A DNA stretch of 64,000 bases from Fragilariopsis cylindrus CCMP1102. Its lineage: Eukaryota; Bacillariophyta; Bacillariophyceae; Bacillariales; Bacillariaceae. Made by a program: the position numbers and the translations under genes. The notes below the pieces were generated by a model that was not told the DNA's origin, searched no databases, and was given only the letters and a program-made list of their open reading frames with translations. The DNA is taken from contig FMBT01000302.1 of assembly GCA_900095095.1 (NCBI GenBank), forward strand, positions 1 to 64,000, read 5' to 3'. Of the stretch, positions 22,691 through 34,327 are shown one piece after another. Numbering within the stretch: position 1 is the stretch's first letter; each line of letters starts with the position of its first letter.

Positions 22691-23014
22691 CATATAGATA
22701 AAATTAGTAAATAATATCAAAAATAAAATGAACTCTTTATAATACATCAACTTCCCGCTCCCCTAGTTAGCTTCCTTTTTTAGTCCCAGCATGACAAAAA
22801 CAAATTTCTATAGATGATAATTGCATCTCACACTGTGTATATTTACTTGTTGTGTTTTGTGTTTTGTACATTCAATTGTGTTCATGAATAAAATGAATGG
22901 GCTATAGTTTTTTATATTCTGTGGTGCAACTGGGGGTCCTTGTGTGAGTGTATTAGCAACCACTGTTACTGAATCTTCATCTATTCTGAAACACTGACAA
23001 TAATAGATTGATGT

Positions 23015-23045
<31 letters not shown>

Positions 23046-24748
23046 GCTGCTGCTGTTATTATTGTATGTAAGTCTAGCTAGAAATGGTTTGTTAAGAGGT
23101 AGTGTGTGACAGAATTATATGTTGATGTTGGTCATTATTACATAGCTCTAATCAATTATTTGCATGGCTTTCAAACTGGAATTTAGCATGTTGGTATGGA
23201 AGTAAATGTGATATGTGAATAATGTACTGCCTCCTGTTGGTGGTTTGATATTCTAGGCAGGAGCAGCATCCACCACCTGGCATGCAATAGGGACTGATAC
23301 TTACTACAATGCATTGCCACCACTCCTTTTGTGTGTTCCAACAGTTACAAGTTCTAACCATAGCACCCACTGACACTTTTGGTCGCCTGCAAGACCACTT
23401 GATGAGGAAAAAAAGTGATTTGAGACAACAGGAAAAAGTTACTGACCAAAGTACTATTGCTATAGACTAATAGGGTAAAAGTACCGTATATACAATTTAT
23501 GGTATGTATCAGAAAACAAGGAGAAGGAGGAAAGATGTGAACAGTGGCTTAATAATAGTATTAGAGGTATGCTATGGAGGTTCATACAAAAATACAGAGG
23601 CTGGCCAAAGTATGGTGTATCACTGGAGACAAAATATTCTTTGTATCTGTCTGGTGGTGTAGGTTGGCACACAGTATTTATTTGCATGATTGGTTTTGCA
23701 TGTTCTGTGTGTTGCTCTTTTTTGTTCCTGTGGTTGTACAATCTGCTGCCGTGACAGGCACACAAACAACAAGATTTTTGACCAGGAATGAACAACAATA
23801 TATATCTTATTTGAAAGGACAACACCTTCTGGATCTTCTGATATCTTCTGGACCGGGTGCAATAGCATTCTTTTAGTGTACTAGAACATTGTAGTTGCCT
23901 CCTACCACTTTTTTGTTTCTGTGGTTGTTGAATAAACCACAAATAAATTACAATCCGCTGTTGTGGAAGGCACACAAACAACAAGATTTTTGACCAGAAA
24001 TGAGCAACAATATATCTTATTTGAAAGTGTTGCAGAGGAAATCACCTTTTGGGTCAGGTGCACTAGCATCCATTATACCTATACCTACAAGGTCCTCATA
24101 GTATTTTATGTTTGGGTTGTTCAGCTGCAGTAGTCTAGTCACAACCCTTAAAAATATACCAGATAATTTACTGTATGCAAATTTTACAGTGTCAGGTATT
24201 TTATAGACTATTAGTGTTGCACTTGCTCTGGATACATCCACCTCACCAATATTTGATATAGTGTTGAAAATGCAAGTTGAAAGGTATATACTGTGACTGA
24301 GTCCAGTGTTTTATGTCTGGTTGTTCAGCTGCAGTAGTCACAACCCTAAAAAAAATTACACGTAAAATATCTCATTATATTTATAAAAACCAATCAAGGA
24401 CCATACTTAAAATAGTCATTGTTGGCTGAAAAATGCTTCCACTGAATTTTTGACAAATATTTCCACACAAATACTTATAAAATAAACTAGCCCACCTAAA
24501 GCTGCAACTATTAGGGCCTCTGGTTCACATGCTACACCTCTTGCAAAATTATTTTTAGTTGATTTTAGCTAAAATAGGGTACAAATTGGCTTTTGGTCCT
24601 TGACGAAGAAAGAAAACCCCTGTTCACCAATGTCTTCCTGCAGACATATAAAGATTAAACATATGATGGGCTGCATGCATTTTTTTCCCAAAAAAAACCT
24701 GTCGATCAAAAATAATGGCCGCAACAAATTAACTAGTAACATTGTGCG
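22691..24748. repeat. Gene-poor repetitive stretch with degenerate direct repeats
   Basis: There is no supportable gene. A (TGC)n run lies at 23014-23055. A segment at about 23719-23816, containing GGCACACAAACAACAAGATT and TCTTATTTGAAAG, recurs imperfectly at about 23910-24028. A second pair shares GGTTGTTCAGCTGCAGTAGT, at about 24114-24133 and 24321-24340, each followed by a CACAACCC motif. The arrangement suggests old tandem duplication within an unidentified repeat. Confidence 0.6.
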
Positions 24749-25306
24749 TTAACAGGATTCAGGTTATAAGGAATTTTCCAGTATTTTACGCGTGTTAATA
24801 ACACGCGTTATTTTGCATCTAAAAAAGAAGAAAAAAAATGAAAATCTTTGGAAGCTGATAATAATAAAAATACTAGCACAAATTAATACGTATATGACGT
24901 ATGGAAGGATCGAACCCAGGCCTGTCCAACAAGCCCGGTGGGGCAGTGCCAACTCAACCACATCAGTAGTTACGTTGACTCGTATAGATAGACAAATATT
25001 TTGAGTATTTAATTTTTTGAAAAATCGCGCAGGCATACTGAACGTGATACTTAGCGCAAACCGCGAATTTTCCTACTATGGCTCTTCCGTACATAATTTT
25101 TTTGGGCTTATTACAGCGTAGGTACGTCCTATACAACGAAATTTCTGCGTATTTTCACTGAATAAGAAAGCACGTGCCTTTATTCGGAGACGCGCTGTGT
25201 CTCAAGATGGGGCTGTAGGTCCATTTTTTGAGGGAGATATACCCCCACAAAAAATAGACCCCAAAAAGTGGCGCCCCGCGGGGCGCCATAACCTGAATCC
25301 TGTTAA
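24749..25306. mobile_element. TTAA-flanked non-autonomous inverted-repeat element (MITE)
   Basis: Perfect 15-bp terminal inverted repeats, CAGGATTCAGGTTAT at 24753-24767 and its complement at 25288-25302, bound a 550-bp element. It is flanked on both sides by TTAA (24749-24752 and 25303-25306), the target duplication used by piggyBac-type DNA transposases. No transposase is encoded. Inside are a 21-base hairpin (24788-24808), a tRNA-like segment (24897-24983, minus strand) and an 18-bp perfect GC palindrome (25270-25287) just inside the right end. The perfect ends suggest fairly recent movement. Family assignment to piggyBac rests on the TTAA only. Confidence 0.8.
24897..24983 (-). other. tRNA-like segment with A and B boxes
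   Basis: On the minus strand, TGGTTGAGTTGG fits the pol III A-box consensus. About 35 bases later, GGTTCGATCC fits the B-box core. The flanking arms do not fold into a good acceptor or T stem, and no anticodon loop can be assigned with confidence, so this is not called as a functional tRNA. It looks like a tRNA-derived promoter of the kind that heads SINEs, here lying inside the TTAA-flanked element. Confidence 0.45.
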
Positions 25307-26637
25307 AGGCTAGTCACTGTATAGGAATGTGTACATGAACTGAAGGAGCGCCTACAACATATTTTGGAAACATTATTTGTTACACACATGGAAAGGTAGA
25401 GGAACTCTCCCTGACCAAAAAGAAGGATTTTCCTGGAAGTTCTACCCTGCTTAGTGTCCTGAACAAGATAACTCATAAAAAGATGATGTGTGCTGCGTGT
25501 GAGCCTACATTGCAAGATACCAGTAGGCTTACAAGACCAAGGAATATGATATTTCTCCATCCAATAGGTCAATTGTAAACTTCATAATCAAATTTTCCAA
25601 AGATAAGACTCTTTAGGTGTATTAACTTGATGCTAAAGTTGTTATTATATACTAAACTAACAAATACTAGTAAAATTTGGGCACGATCTAGTTTTTATAT
25701 TGAGAATTCGCGATACCAGTAGTGGGTATGATTTAGTGTTCGAAGGTCAGACCAGGATATTTTTCGAATCAATAAATGTATGTGTGGCGAGGAAACCTTC
25801 ATTCGTTCACTCACGTACCGACGAACAGAAACGACAGACACGACTCGACTATATTTTTGTTGAAGACTGATCTAGCCTCTTACCGCTTACCTGGATTTAC
25901 TTATCATGTGTGGAAAAGCACGCGAGATTTTTAGGCAGCGACGAAACAACAAAATAAAGACGTGTAAAAAGAACAAGGAAATTATTACCCGATTTCGTAA
26001 TCTCATCTTTCCCTTCTTGGTGTTAAGGTACGTGTACCGAACCCGACCATGGCGGTCTTCCCCTTTTTTAACTTTAACCGTGTTGTACTATTATAGCTAT
26101 GCTATCTATATCCAGTGATGATACCTTAGTTCGTATGTTAGGAAAGTGTGTATTTGCGTCTGTGACGTCGAGAGAGAATGAGAATGAGAGGAGTAGAAAA
26201 ATGATAAAGATGTAGCAGCAAAACAAATGAAGTAGTAGCAAAGCTGGTAGTTAGTGTCAGAATGAGTGCACGTATGTCGCTTATCAGAGAGAGCACCTGT
26301 CCCACCACACGAGGATTGCTGTTGCTACGGACGGTTTGCTGTCTCAATCAGTGAACGGTGTTGTTGTCTTGGGAAAAAAGAAACAGAAGAGACACACGTC
26401 AAAACACAAAACTCTCGCTATCTTTATCCCCTACGCTCTACTTTGCCTTTCTCTCTATCCTCTTCCGCACTGTACGGTAGTTAACGTATCAATTACACGG
26501 GCGTCAATTCCATTCGTCCGAAATAGATCCAAAATTGAATTCAAAAACTTAATTCATCAACAAATCTCACCTTCATATTTCTCCTCCTCCCAATTTTTCT
26601 TTATACAGATAATTAAAACCAAACAACTACATTCAAG
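25307..26637. other. Gene-free stretch upstream of eL21
   Basis: There is no supportable protein gene. The last several hundred bases should be the eL21 promoter and 5' leader. The pyrimidine-rich TTCTCCTCCTCCCAATTTTT and ATACAG just upstream of the start could be a 3' splice site of a leader intron, but I cannot place a donor. Confidence 0.4.
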
Positions 26638-27123
26638 ATGCCTCATTCCTTCGGTGTCCGGGCGCGTACGCGCCACATGTTCGCGAAGAAATTTCGTCAA
26701 CATGGACCGATCCATCTCTCACAATATTTAATGAAAGTTAAAGTTGGAGATTATGTCGATATCTTTGCGGATCCATCCATCCATAAGGGTATGCCACACA
26801 AGGGTTACCATGGACGGACCGGAATTATTTTCAATGTCACCAAATCAGCGGTGGGTGTACGAGTCAATAAAAAGGTCAATGGACGTATTATTGAAAAGAG
26901 GATTCATGTCCGAATCGAGCATGTTCGTCATTCCAAATGTCAAAAGGAAATTCTGAAAAGAGTTGTTGATAATGAAAAGATCAAAGCAGAAGCTGCGAAG
27001 ACCGGTGTCAAAGTCAATCTGAAAAGATCACCTAAGCTACCCAAGGCTGGATATTTCCTAGTCAGTCCTGGTGAAACCGAAGTTACTACTATTCAACCAT
27101 TACCATTCAGTGATTTGGTTTAA
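26638..27123 (+). CDS. RPL21: 60S ribosomal protein L21 (eL21)
   Basis: This is an intact 161-residue open frame, the normal length for eL21. It begins [15 protein letters not shown] and contains the family hallmarks [31 protein letters not shown] and [20 protein letters not shown]. The protein is a structural component of the large cytosolic ribosomal subunit, near the central protuberance. The start is fixed by the conserved N-terminus. Codon use is more selective than in its neighbours (GTC, ATC, GGA, AAG favoured), as expected for a highly expressed gene. There is no intron in the coding region. Confidence 0.97.
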   Translation: MPHSFGVRARTRHMFAKKFRQHGPIHLSQYLMKVKVGDYVDIFADPSIHKGMPHKGYHGRTGIIFNVTKSAVGVRVNKKVNGRIIEKRIHVRIEHVRHSKCQKEILKRVVDNEKIKAEAAKTGVKVNLKRSPKLPKAGYFLVSPGETEVTTIQPLPFSDLV

Positions 27124-28172
27124 TGAACTTGTTACTATATTCATTAAAGTATGTTTTCGTGAGTCGATAATATATCGCTCACTGATATAATTTCCAGATG
27201 TAATAAACTAAAAGATAAAAACAAATTAATATCCCCCTAATTTTGTTAGATATGTGTTCGTTCATCCGGACGTGTACATCTTGCGCATAGATATACCGGA
27301 AGGACGATGCAATATGCAATTTTTTTATGTACTGTATGTTATATTTTGTACACCGTAATAGCTTTGTCGTGTAGTTGTTGTTCGTCCCTGCTAGAACAGT
27401 GTATTCCCAGAACGTGTAGCTGTACAGCATGTGCATATATGTGCTGTAGTGTATGGGAATGTTCCGGGAATGTTGCTCTTTTCTTTTTGAGCAGTAGTGT
27501 TATTTAAGACGTAATGAATGAGGTGGGGGAGGATGATGCCCTGACAACTGATAACACCAACTACTGTACACAACATTCATTCACGTTTCCCAACCAGCAT
27601 AACATATAGAGCACACACTCACACATAGATGCCCACACTACACACACACACAAACCAAAAGATAAACTATTACAGTAGAAGGTGTACACATACATCCTTA
27701 GATGTCTCCCAGCATGTCATACAATACACAATCATGCACACAGTACATACTCACCCACTCACACCCACTCACACAGACAAACACAAAACAAAGATAAACT
27801 CTAGAAAAATGCAGGCATACCTATGTTCTTCACAGGATAAAACACACAGGGGCAGGCAGACCCCCCCCCCCCCCCCCCACACACACACCAAGCATCTTCA
27901 TTGCTTGCTGTGCATACATATATAAGGCAAGCTTAGTTGTTTTCTAGACAGGAAATAACGCCTGCTCAACGCGACACCTCGTTTAAATAAGGGGGATGAA
28001 TAGCATCTGCCGCACAACAAAGAAGGAGTACAGGTATCGATGGAGAAACTGAAATTACCAAGATTATATTAAGAACCTCGAACGACCAGTAGAAGGACGT
28101 GAACATCTATTCGTCAAGTAACTTAATCCACTCAAACAATTTATAAGCAATTTGTTAACTATTAAGATTTTT
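27124..28172. other. Gene-free stretch with simple repeats
   Basis: About 1 kb between eL21 and the convergent GMC oxidoreductase gene. It contains CA-rich repeats (about 27610-27660, 27740-27790 and 27879-27890) and no supportable gene. Confidence 0.5.
27861..27878. repeat. 18-base cytosine run
   Basis: Eighteen consecutive C residues are followed by ACACACAC. On the minus strand this is a long G run. Confidence 0.9.
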
Positions 28173-29915
28173 TCATCGACGGGCAGTTTTGTTGTCGTCT
28201 TCAACAAAAATCAAGCGAGCAAACTCATAACCTAGAGCTGCGCATGTCAACGCTGGAGGGTTGGAGATCGTAGTTGGAAAGATAGAAGCATCACATATGT
28301 ACAAGCCATCATGCCCACGGACTTTGAGAGAGGAATCTACAACCCAGTTTGGATTGTCGTTGTTGTCCGTTCTTGTTATCATGGCGCAAGTACCCGAATA
28401 GTGATAGTACGGTAGTAAAAGATTACGGCAGTATAAGCCAAACCAGAAGCTTTCGGTTCGAAAAAATTTAAGTACTGAGAATATTCGACTCAGGAAGGTC
28501 TCGAACAAGGAAGAAGATATCCTTCCACTAGTATCCCAACCACTTTTCAAATCCTTTCTATCTTGAGGGTCGTCCAGATATTTTGGATCTACTTCGACTG
28601 TCACATCTCGCCTTCGTTTAGGTCCTCTCATTTTTGGTACACGGTCATTCTTCAGTGATACCTTGACACTCCCTCTTGATCTTGGATGCATCTGGGAAAT
28701 CATTGTTAAAGTAGTTAGTTGTTCCATAAGGAAGCCTGCAGGTGTATATAGAAATGTAACGTAGAGGATGGCCTTCACACATCGCAAAACGATTTCAACA
28801 ATGTTCATAAGAATCTTTTTTTTCCATTTCGGACGCAGTGCCATGGGTATGATGAGGGAGATTATGGATGCAGCTGAATCTCCAACCGGATCGGTAATAA
28901 AAACCTGGAAAATCTGAGATCCCCTCTTACAATGATCCCTTACGATACTTAAGTGCCCAATCGCCGCGACTCCATTTGGTGATTTAATTTTTTTCTTCAG
29001 CGAGGGTAATTTGAAGAAAATTCGGGCAAGAATTGCTTGGTCCATAAGATGCTGTCCAACTCCTAATAGATGCTCTTTGTGACCAAGCTCGGACACCAAC
29101 AAAAGCGCTGGTGTTTCAATAGCTCCAGCGCACAGAATAACCCGTTTTCTAGCATGAATTTCCCGGTAGGTAGAGGTATGATCGCCGTCTGTGGAAACAC
29201 ACTCAATGCCAATCACACGAGTGCTGTCGTCTTTCAGAAGAAGCCTTTGTGCTTCGTGTCCTCGAAACCAATGCAAATTTTTTTCTAAACTCGGATGCTT
29301 TTTCATTAAAGGGTCCAAGAGAGCATCGTAATAATTCCTTCTAACAAATTTTTTAGTCCCAGCATCCCTTGTCGTCAATGATGGAACCGTAGTGCGAAAG
29401 TTTAGTATCGAATTTTTGACTGAATATGGATTGTGTGTATTCCCCATTGACGTGTAGTGTATGGCTTGATTCTTTTCCATGATCTTTGTCAGATATTTTG
29501 CATTCGACACGAGCGAAGATCTATATGGGTCGGGCCATGATTCCAAATCCTGCTGCAACGGGGGTAGGCAGAGACATGCATTTATGTTCGACGACCCGCC
29601 AAGGCCTTGACCAACTGGTATTTCAATGACCTTTCCTGCTATTTCTGATGGGTAAAGCCTGACGCTCGTCGAAGAGCTCTTGTTTGCAGCTTCGAACCAT
29701 CGATGTGGTGACAGCGTCGCAATCTCATGAGGAGGCCCATGCCCTCGTTCGACAATGGCAATAGAAAGTGACGCCGTGTTGTCTTTCGACGAAAGGACGC
29801 TTGAAATTTCCTCTAGAAGACCAAGGAGGATGCCTATCGCAGAAGGGCCGGTGCCAACAATGACATAATCAAATACATCAATGATCGATTCTGCTTTGTC
29901 GTAGTCGGTGCTCAT
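28173..29915 (-). CDS. GMC-family FAD oxidoreductase
   Basis: A single intact 580-residue frame without introns. The N-terminal dinucleotide-binding motif is DYVIVGTGPSAIGILLG. The GMC signature GQGLGGSSNINACLCLP follows at about residues 102-118, with CAGAIETPALLL near 265-276. The C-terminal catalytic region has YYHYSGTCAM (conserved His) and ISNPPALTCAALGYEFARL (the Asn/His partner position and FAD-binding end). Such enzymes oxidise alcohols, sugars, sterols or choline; the substrate cannot be told. There is no signal peptide, so it is probably cytosolic or organellar by another route. A moderately hydrophobic stretch lies in the middle (about residues 350-400). Codon use looks less AT-biased than in the neighbours. 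Confidence 0.9.
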   Translation of the reverse strand: MSTDYDKAESIIDVFDYVIVGTGPSAIGILLGLLEEISSVLSSKDNTASLSIAIVERGHGPPHEIATLSPHRWFEAANKSSSTSVRLYPSEIAGKVIEIPVGQGLGGSSNINACLCLPPLQQDLESWPDPYRSSLVSNAKYLTKIMEKNQAIHYTSMGNTHNPYSVKNSILNFRTTVPSLTTRDAGTKKFVRRNYYDALLDPLMKKHPSLEKNLHWFRGHEAQRLLLKDDSTRVIGIECVSTDGDHTSTYREIHARKRVILCAGAIETPALLLVSELGHKEHLLGVGQHLMDQAILARIFFKLPSLKKKIKSPNGVAAIGHLSIVRDHCKRGSQIFQVFITDPVGDSAASIISLIIPMALRPKWKKKILMNIVEIVLRCVKAILYVTFLYTPAGFLMEQLTTLTMISQMHPRSRGSVKVSLKNDRVPKMRGPKRRRDVTVEVDPKYLDDPQDRKDLKSGWDTSGRISSSLFETFLSRIFSVLKFFRTESFWFGLYCRNLLLPYYHYSGTCAMITRTDNNDNPNWVVDSSLKVRGHDGLYICDASIFPTTISNPPALTCAALGYEFARLIFVEDDNKTARR

Positions 29916-31081
29916 TTCGTCGTTATTGATTCGTTAGCACTTAATATTGTCAGTTTCTTATTTTGGAAACTATTGCATTCGTTATCAACAAACAATGAGC
30001 ACTGCAAATTGCATCTTCCAGTTACTAGTTTAGGTCTGATTAAGGGGTTAGTGCTTGTCCGCGTCGAATAAGTTTGTACTACACGGACCAATACTGATGG
30101 AGCTTCGATTACATACATTCCCATTTTATGTATCAATGAAAAATAATTTTCTATTTCAATTCTTAAAGCACATAAAAATGATAAAAATGGGGGTTGAATT
30201 AATGGGGGGAGACAAAAATCTTTTATTATTTCAAGTTATTTAAGAGGGGAAAAATAAGATTCCATTTGAAAATAAAGCTAACATAGCACCTATTATTTTC
30301 AATTTTAATTTTTTTCTGAAGTGACATACCTTCTAACAAAGTGGTATCCTATCATACAATATGTGCACATTCTTCCTTATTCTATGTACAGTATGTAAGA
30401 CCTTATGTGTACTGCTCAGTTACTTCGACTCTAGTTAGACAATCATACCGTATTTTGTTTAAGGATCTACCCCCATATCTTCAAGCCATTATGGGTGTGA
30501 TGATACTTCTTGTGCTCAAATGCTTGGTATTATGTCCGTGTACTAACTAGAACTTGATACAATCCCTAATGATGCCATAGATGCAACCAGTAACATAATG
30601 GTGTGCACATGGACCATCAGTGACTGATGGCTGCTTCCTCTACTTGAAGAGAATGGAGACCACCAGCATTGCAAGTAAGAGGAGATCTTGTACAAATTTG
30701 CATTGATGCAGCACCAGCACCCCCAACTTTTCCTGCTGGGGCTTAGCAAGCAGTAAATAAGAAAAAAAAACTAAATTGGCAAAGATCACCCTCAGCACAT
30801 GCAGTTTCATTGCCTGGCAAAGTGTGGGGTTCATCAGTTCCTAGTTCACAAAACAAAGCTAGACAATGTAGAATGTACATCATCTAACAGAATAGAAAAC
30901 TCTGTCTTTTTTATTGCTATCAGTATTTTACTTCTACTACTACTACTACTAGTAGTAGTGGTCCTACTAATACGATTACTACTACTCATTTTTGAAGCTA
31001 CACTAAATTGAAATAATGTCATGCTGAATATTTAAATACTCCATTAGGTACACGTACGACCTACGGATGGAGCCGTTATGC
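29916..31081. other. Gene-free stretch
   Basis: This contains the upstream flank of the GMC gene and the downstream flank of the second GRAM-VASt gene. There are only short frames and a (CTA)n run near 30931-30955. I see nothing assignable. Confidence 0.45.
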
Positions 31082-33757
31082 TTATTCTACATTGTTAAGT
31101 TTGCATTGTTCCGGTACCTGTTGCTGCTGCTCTCGTTGTTGTTGTATTTCTATTCGAATAGATTTGATTTCATTTAATATCTGAATCTGGAATTTTGCAA
31201 TTAATATCAATAATATGAATGATAGAATTTTCCACCACCAGTTCCAATTATTACTACTATTATTATCATTGGTAGTAATAGTTGCTGCTATTTTGGATGA
31301 TGATGCTACACCTCTTGCTGGTTGATTCGAAGATGATGATGACGAAGAAATGATTTCTTTCGTTGTTATTGGGTTTATTATTGCTGCTGCTGATGTTGAA
31401 TAATCAGTTTCATTAGTTGTTGCTTTTTTAGTTGTTGATATTCCTTTTAAGGATGGTGGCAATACGGCTAATTTTGCTATTATATACTCAGTAAAATTCA
31501 TCATAAATTGTTGCATTTCATTTTTTGTTGTACAGTATATCAATGAACGAAAATATGTTGACTTCACAAATACAATATCAAATCGTATATTTAATATCAA
31601 TTTACAGCGTTTTTGGTTAGTCTTATCATCATCATCATCATCAGAAGAAGAAGTAGGCAAAGAAATACATATCGTATCAGTAACATAAAAAAAATCTGTC
31701 ATTGGTACATCTGAAACAAAAGTTTTTGTTTCAATTATTATACCACAATTATGATACTTCTTTAGTATTTGTTCTTTTTTTGCTTTTGCCTGTGGTGGTG
31801 CCATTCTGTAGATTGAGAAGAGAATGAGTAAAAGGGAGAGCGAGAATGAGAAAAGAGAAGAGAGCGGAAAGAAGGAAAAAAGAAGATGCCATAATTTAAT
31901 TCTTGACTTCAAAGTCAAGTATACAATACTCACGGTGCATTAACTGGATGTGTATATTCAATTATACGTTTATATATTTGAGGTTGTTGTTGCTTGTTGA
32001 TCACCACCTGCACCACTAGAACCAGAAGCATCCCCACTATCGTCTTCCGTTTCAATTTCATTAGTTTCAATAACCCATTTAGATACTTTTAAATCTCTAT
32101 CATGAACAATATCAATCATAAATGAACTCATTGAATGATCTGCATCATCATTAATGAAATTATTCACAAATAATTCTAGCATATCATCATCACTACCATT
32201 ACCATTATTACCATTATTTGAATCTATCTGCAATTCACGATCTTCTATAGCAATTTCTCCTTTACCGGTATAATTTTGTATAAATTCATCATATGCTTTA
32301 TTCCATTCCGAACGAATTTGTTGTTGTTGCTGTTCTTTGTTGAATGATGATACTACTACATCGGTCTTTTAGCTGTTCTTTATCTTCGTTTTGCACCATA
32401 ATATTATCATTATCAACAATAACAACCGATTCATTGCCACCACCAGTATCATCACCACCAGTATCATCATCATCACCACCACTTTCATTGATAGTTGCTA
32501 TGGACATACTGGTATCACGTCTCATAAAGTGTCTTCTGGGTGGTGAGGAACATACACTACTACTGCTACTACTACTAACACTATTATTGTCATGCTACCC
32601 TTCTTCGAGTTTGAGTTGTCCCCCACGACGACGTTATAGGACATGCCAGCAGGTGCAGTTGCAGCACTCATAACAGATCTACGACTACTAATAACAGAAG
32701 TAGTATCTGCCTCATCTCTACCTCCTTTTATCTTATTCGTTCTTGTTGTGACGGCGGCGGCGGTAGTAGTTGTTGTAGTAGAACCAGATGTAGAAGCAGA
32801 GATAGCAGCAGCAGTGGCAGCAGCAATAGTTTCATTTGTATTCGTGTGACAATAATATTGTTTTTGTAAATCTTCCATCGCCTTACGATTATATTCATTA
32901 TTATCAACATTATTATTTTCATTAGTAGTAGTAGCAGCAATAGCAGTTGCAGCTAATGGTATATCATCAAAATTAAATAATGTTGATATTTGTTGGGATG
33001 GATTACTATTTGTTCTTCTTAAAAGTGGTCGTGACGATTTTAAATCACCATTACCATTACTACCATTACCAGTACTACCACCTGTAATTGATGATAATAA
33101 TAAAGATTGATTGATACTCATTCTTGGATTATGTGGATTATTTTCAATGGCACCAGTTAACATACTATCATTATGTAAGGTAATTAATACTTCTAATGCT
33201 TTATGATAATCAAAAAAACTTTCAAAGTCATACACATGTGGATTCGGATTACCATTGGATCCACCCGAGGTATCAATACGTATGGCGGTCCATTTTTGAT
33301 TTCCAATTAGTTTTCGTTTGACTTTTTGGACCTCTTCCCATTTAATTATCACTGTCCATTCAAATAGTAAAAATTTCCCTAAAAATAAGATCCCTAATGG
33401 ACCCACTTTCAGTAGTCCAGTAAAATTATTATGTTGACATTTAAATTCCTCATAGATCACACCACCAATTTTATGTTCAATGGTATTGGATGATGTTGCT
33501 ATAGCAGAGGATGATGACGATGGTATTACTGATGACGTCTTTATCGTCGACGTTGATGTTGGCGAAGTAGTTGTAGTAGTACTTGATGGAGGAGGAGGAG
33601 AAGAAGGGGATAACAATACTTCCACTTCTTCATCTTCATCTTCTGGTTTAGTTTGTTTTTGGTGAGACATAATTGCTTGTTCGACGTCCCCGATATCCAT
33701 ACTAGTATCACTCGGACTCATAGTCGATTGCATTATTATACAGTAGGACTTGTTCAA
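31082..33757 (-). CDS. GRAM-VASt-TM protein, Lam/Aster-like sterol transporter (copy 2)
   Basis: The N-terminus is disordered (about 90 residues). A GRAM domain follows at about 95-200, with GLLKVGPLGILFLGKFLLFE and DFESFFDYHKALEVLITLHN. A low-complexity linker leads to a VASt domain: DEFIQNYTGKGEIAIEDREL, FVNNFINDDADHSMSSFMID, then IIEYTHPVNAP and DVPMTDFFYVTDTICI. The C-terminus has a membrane helix (WWKILSFILLILIAKF) and a coiled coil ending in Gln runs. The layout equals copy 1 at 10-14 kb. A phase-2 intron (donor GCACC|GTGAGT near 31933, acceptor CTACAG near 31805) separates the two VASt halves. Frame changes are needed near 32595, 32367 and 31985, at short runs. The first Met at 33757 or the one at 33733 could be the start. 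Confidence 0.78.
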
Positions 33758-34327
33758 TCGGCTAGACTAGGCTAGGCTAGGCTAGACTCTGTCTTCTTCT
33801 TCTTCTTGTGACACTTTTAAGCGTGAAGCAAAAAAGCAAGAAATGATAGTTTTATGCGTTTGTTTACTACTACTTCAAAAAGTACTCACTGTACTCCTAC
33901 TAGTAAGTTAGGCATATTTAATTACTCTACGCACCTTCGCTTCGCTAAAAAGCAAAGAAGATTTTTTGTACCGATATGCACTGAGAATATTTCAGTCGTG
34001 TATATCCACTACGATTCCCCTTAAGCATTCTCATGTCATCTCCCCCTGTCGCGCGCTCGCCCCTTTAAAAGAGAGCAAATTCAAAAAAAAGCAAGAAAAC
34101 AAAGCAAGAACAATAAAAATCAATAACAAGCAATGCGAACGCAGAATCAATCAATCAATCAATCGCTTCATTCATAGCTATTGCCAGCCTTTTTTGTTGT
34201 CTGTAGAGCGAGAGCACTTGTCTGCTACACAGTTTCTTCGATCCAGTTTATCTATCTAGCTAGAATATCAATCAGAGCGTTTGCGGTGCGGTGAGGTGCA
34301 AATAAAAGCACAAGCAAATAATACAAA
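33758..34327. promoter_or_regulatory. Divergent intergenic region
   Basis: About 570 bases lie between the minus-strand GRAM-VASt gene and the plus-strand nuclease gene. They hold a TAGGC pentamer run (33766-33785), a TTC run, and a CAATC/AATCA run near 34147-34164. No gene is visible; both promoters should be here. Confidence 0.5.

Noticed and set aside
24897-24983. Functional tRNA gene on the minus strand
   Set aside because: A and B boxes fit, but the acceptor and T stems do not pair and the B box lacks one base. Treated as a tRNA-derived segment.
26336-26731. 131-codon frame overlapping the start of eL21
   Set aside because: It is a different frame across the eL21 leader and start with no recognisable protein features. 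The eL21 frame is certain.
27629-27925. His/Thr-rich frame downstream of eL21
   Set aside because: It is composed of CA-type simple repeats and a C run; no gene.
32643-32849. Hydrophobic plus-strand frame opposite GRAM-VASt copy 2
   Set aside because: Its Val/Ala-rich composition simply reflects Thr/Asn/Ala triplet repeats on the coding strand.
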